NCBI GenBank assembly: GCA_017400415.1
Contig: JAFPTE010000064.1
Location: 1 to 13,068, forward strand
Length of the DNA stretch: 13,068 nucleotides
Origin: Oscillospiraceae bacterium
GTDB lineage: Bacteria > Bacillota > Clostridia > Oscillospirales > Oscillospiraceae
Direction: 5' to 3'
In this document: positions 11,983 to 13,068 of the stretch, piece after piece
How the letters are laid out: each line of letters begins with the position of its first letter
Position numbering within the stretch: the first letter of the stretch is position 1
Translations under genes and position numbers: made by a program
The notes under the pieces: model-generated
Databases searched by the model: none
Told to the model about the DNA's origin: nothing
The model's input: the letters and a program-made list of their open reading frames with translations, nothing else

Positions 11983-13068
11983 GTGGCAGAAAAGTTAAAA
12001 TTAGTATCCCTCGGCGGTCTCAACGAGATCGGAAAGAACATGTACGTCTACGAATACGGTGACGAAATCATCGTTGTGGACTGCGGCATCGGCTTCCCTG
12101 ACGACGATATGTACGGCATTGACGCCGTTATCCCCGATATAAGCTATCTTGTTCGGAACAAGGACCGGGTGAAGGGCATCGTCCTGACCCACGGCCATGA
12201 GGACCACATCGGCGCCATGCCCTTCGTCATGGACGAGCTTATGAAGGTCCCGGTCTACTGCACCCCCCTGACGGCGGCGCTGGTTAACATAAAACTCACC
12301 GAGCACGGCACCGCCAACAAGGTCAAAATCAACACCGTGAAGGCCGGGGAGACCGTTAAAATCGGCCGCTTCAGCGTTGAGTTCATCCACGTGAACCACT
12401 CTATCCCGGATTCCGTGGCCCTTGCCATCAAGACCCCCGTCGGCGTTGTCATCCACACCGGGGACTACAAAATCGACACCACCCCCATTGACGGCGGCAT
12501 GATAGACCTGGCCCGCTTCGGCGAGCTGGGGAAAAAGGGCGTTCTTGCCCTGGTGAGCGACTCCACCAACGTGGAAAACCCGGGCTATTCCCTGTCCGAG
12601 AGCGTGGTGGCAGCCAATTTTGAAAACCAGTTCAAGGACTGCACCCAGCGCATCATTGTCACCACCTTCGCCTCCAACGTGCACCGTCTCCAGCAGGTCA
12701 TAAACTGTGCAAAAAAGTACGGCCGCAAGGTGGCCGTCACCGGCCGCAGCATGGAGAACGTCATGAAGGTGGCCACGGAGCTGGGCTACATGTCCGTGCC
12801 TGCCGGGGTTTTGGTTGACATAAACCAGATCAAGGGCCTGCCTCCGGAGAAGACCGTCATTATCTCCACAGGCAGCCAGGGCGAGACCATGTCCGCCCTC
12901 CACCGCATGGCCTTCGGCGAGCACCGCTTTGTGGAGATAACCGCCGGGGACAAGATTATTATCTCTGCCTCCGCCATCCCCGGCAACGAGAATTCCATCA
13001 GCCGGGTGGTGGACGAGCTGTTCCGCAAGGGCGCCTCCGTGGTCTATGAGCGCAGCGCCCTGCTCCAC
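11983..13068 (+). CDS. rnj: Ribonuclease J, N-terminal part (runs off the window)
   Basis: 362 codons are present and the frame is still open at the right edge; full RNase J is about 550 residues. It is a metallo-beta-lactamase/beta-CASP nuclease with endonuclease and 5'-to-3' exonuclease activity, central to mRNA turnover and rRNA maturation in Firmicutes. Visible motifs are LGGLNEIGKNM (10-20), the zinc motif HGHEDHIGA (70-78), the ligand H139 (VNHSIPDS), D161 in HTGDYK, and the beta-CASP blocks ASNVHR (230-235), STGSQGE (295-301) and IPGNE (332-336). The missing part would hold the end of the beta-CASP/beta-lactamase core and the C-terminal domain. The start is GTG at 11983 with AAGGAG (11967-11972) 10 bases before it, slightly far. 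Whether it is RnjA or RnjB cannot be decided here. Confidence 0.96.
   Translation, partial: MAEKLKLVSLGGLNEIGKNMYVYEYGDEIIVVDCGIGFPDDDMYGIDAVIPDISYLVRNKDRVKGIVLTHGHEDHIGAMPFVMDELMKVPVYCTPLTAALVNIKLTEHGTANKVKINTVKAGETVKIGRFSVEFIHVNHSIPDSVALAIKTPVGVVIHTGDYKIDTTPIDGGMIDLARFGELGKKGVLALVSDSTNVENPGYSLSESVVAANFENQFKDCTQRIIVTTFASNVHRLQQVINCAKKYGRKVAVTGRSMENVMKVATELGYMSVPAGVLVDINQIKGLPPEKTVIISTGSQGETMSALHRMAFGEHRFVEITAGDKIIISASAIPGNENSISRVVDELFRKGASVVYERSALLH

Noticed and set aside
12001..13068. Minus-strand open frame of 355 codons at the right edge
   Set aside because: The plus strand of the same stretch encodes RNase J with all its zinc and beta-CASP motifs from GTG 11983, so the minus frame is its shadow.
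1..13068. CRISPR array, insertion sequence or phage structural genes
   Set aside because: No regularly spaced repeats, transposase or capsid, tail or terminase-like proteins are visible in either strand.

Overview
This window looks like chromosome of a spore-forming, GC-rich member of the Clostridia (Oscillospirales-like; this lineage is inferred, not proven). The evidence is GC-rich wobble positions from about 2070 onward, strong AAGGAGG-type ribosome binding sites, a BofA-family sporulation protein, RNase J, and a BlaI/M56 pair. Bases 1-1683 differ: codon use is more AT-rich and the content is recombinase genes.

Layout. (1) Bases 1-1683 are one end of an integrated mobile element. It holds the last 43 codons of one tyrosine recombinase, a terminator, and a complete 413-aa paralogous tyrosine recombinase. 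The element stops at a short stretch (1684-1731) encoding YGLKAARRAPQFSKR and a stop, which I recognise as the C-terminus of ribosomal protein S9. The element is therefore inserted in the 3' end of rpsI, and the strong terminator at 1755-1785 is probably the old rpsI terminator. (2) Bases 1786-2003 are non-coding with some possible RNA structure. (3) Bases 2004-4185 hold a BlaI-type repressor and an M56 (BlaR1/MecR1-like) membrane metalloprotease with overlapping start and stop codons. Their promoter is embedded in two ACA-N2-TGT palindromes, and the unit ends at a strong terminator. (4) Bases 4257-7035 are a plus-strand membrane operon: a CDP-alcohol phosphatidyltransferase (PgsA-like), a PlsC-type acyltransferase and an AI-2E-family permease. 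(5) Bases 7080-7466 encode a small four-helix membrane protein, followed by a convergent terminator. (6) The minus-strand operon 10269 to 7514 encodes a PAP2 phosphatase, a BofA-family protein, a short-chain dehydrogenase and an aldo-keto reductase with two 4Fe-4S clusters. (7) A minus-strand MATE exporter follows (11671 to 10337). (8) Back-to-back promoters lie at 11698-11774. The plus-strand one is a perfect consensus promoter that drives a structured leader of about 200 nt and the start of RNase J (11983 to the window end, incomplete).

How the genes fit together. Regions 4 and 6 are both envelope themed: phospholipid head-group and acyl transfer, lipid-phosphate phosphatase, permease and exporter. 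The BlaI/M56 pair is a stress-sensing switch, but its C-terminal domain is not the usual penicillin-binding sensor. The most notable points are the rpsI attachment junction with tandem paralogous integrases, and the RNase J leader in which the ribosome binding site can pair with an upstream complementary segment.
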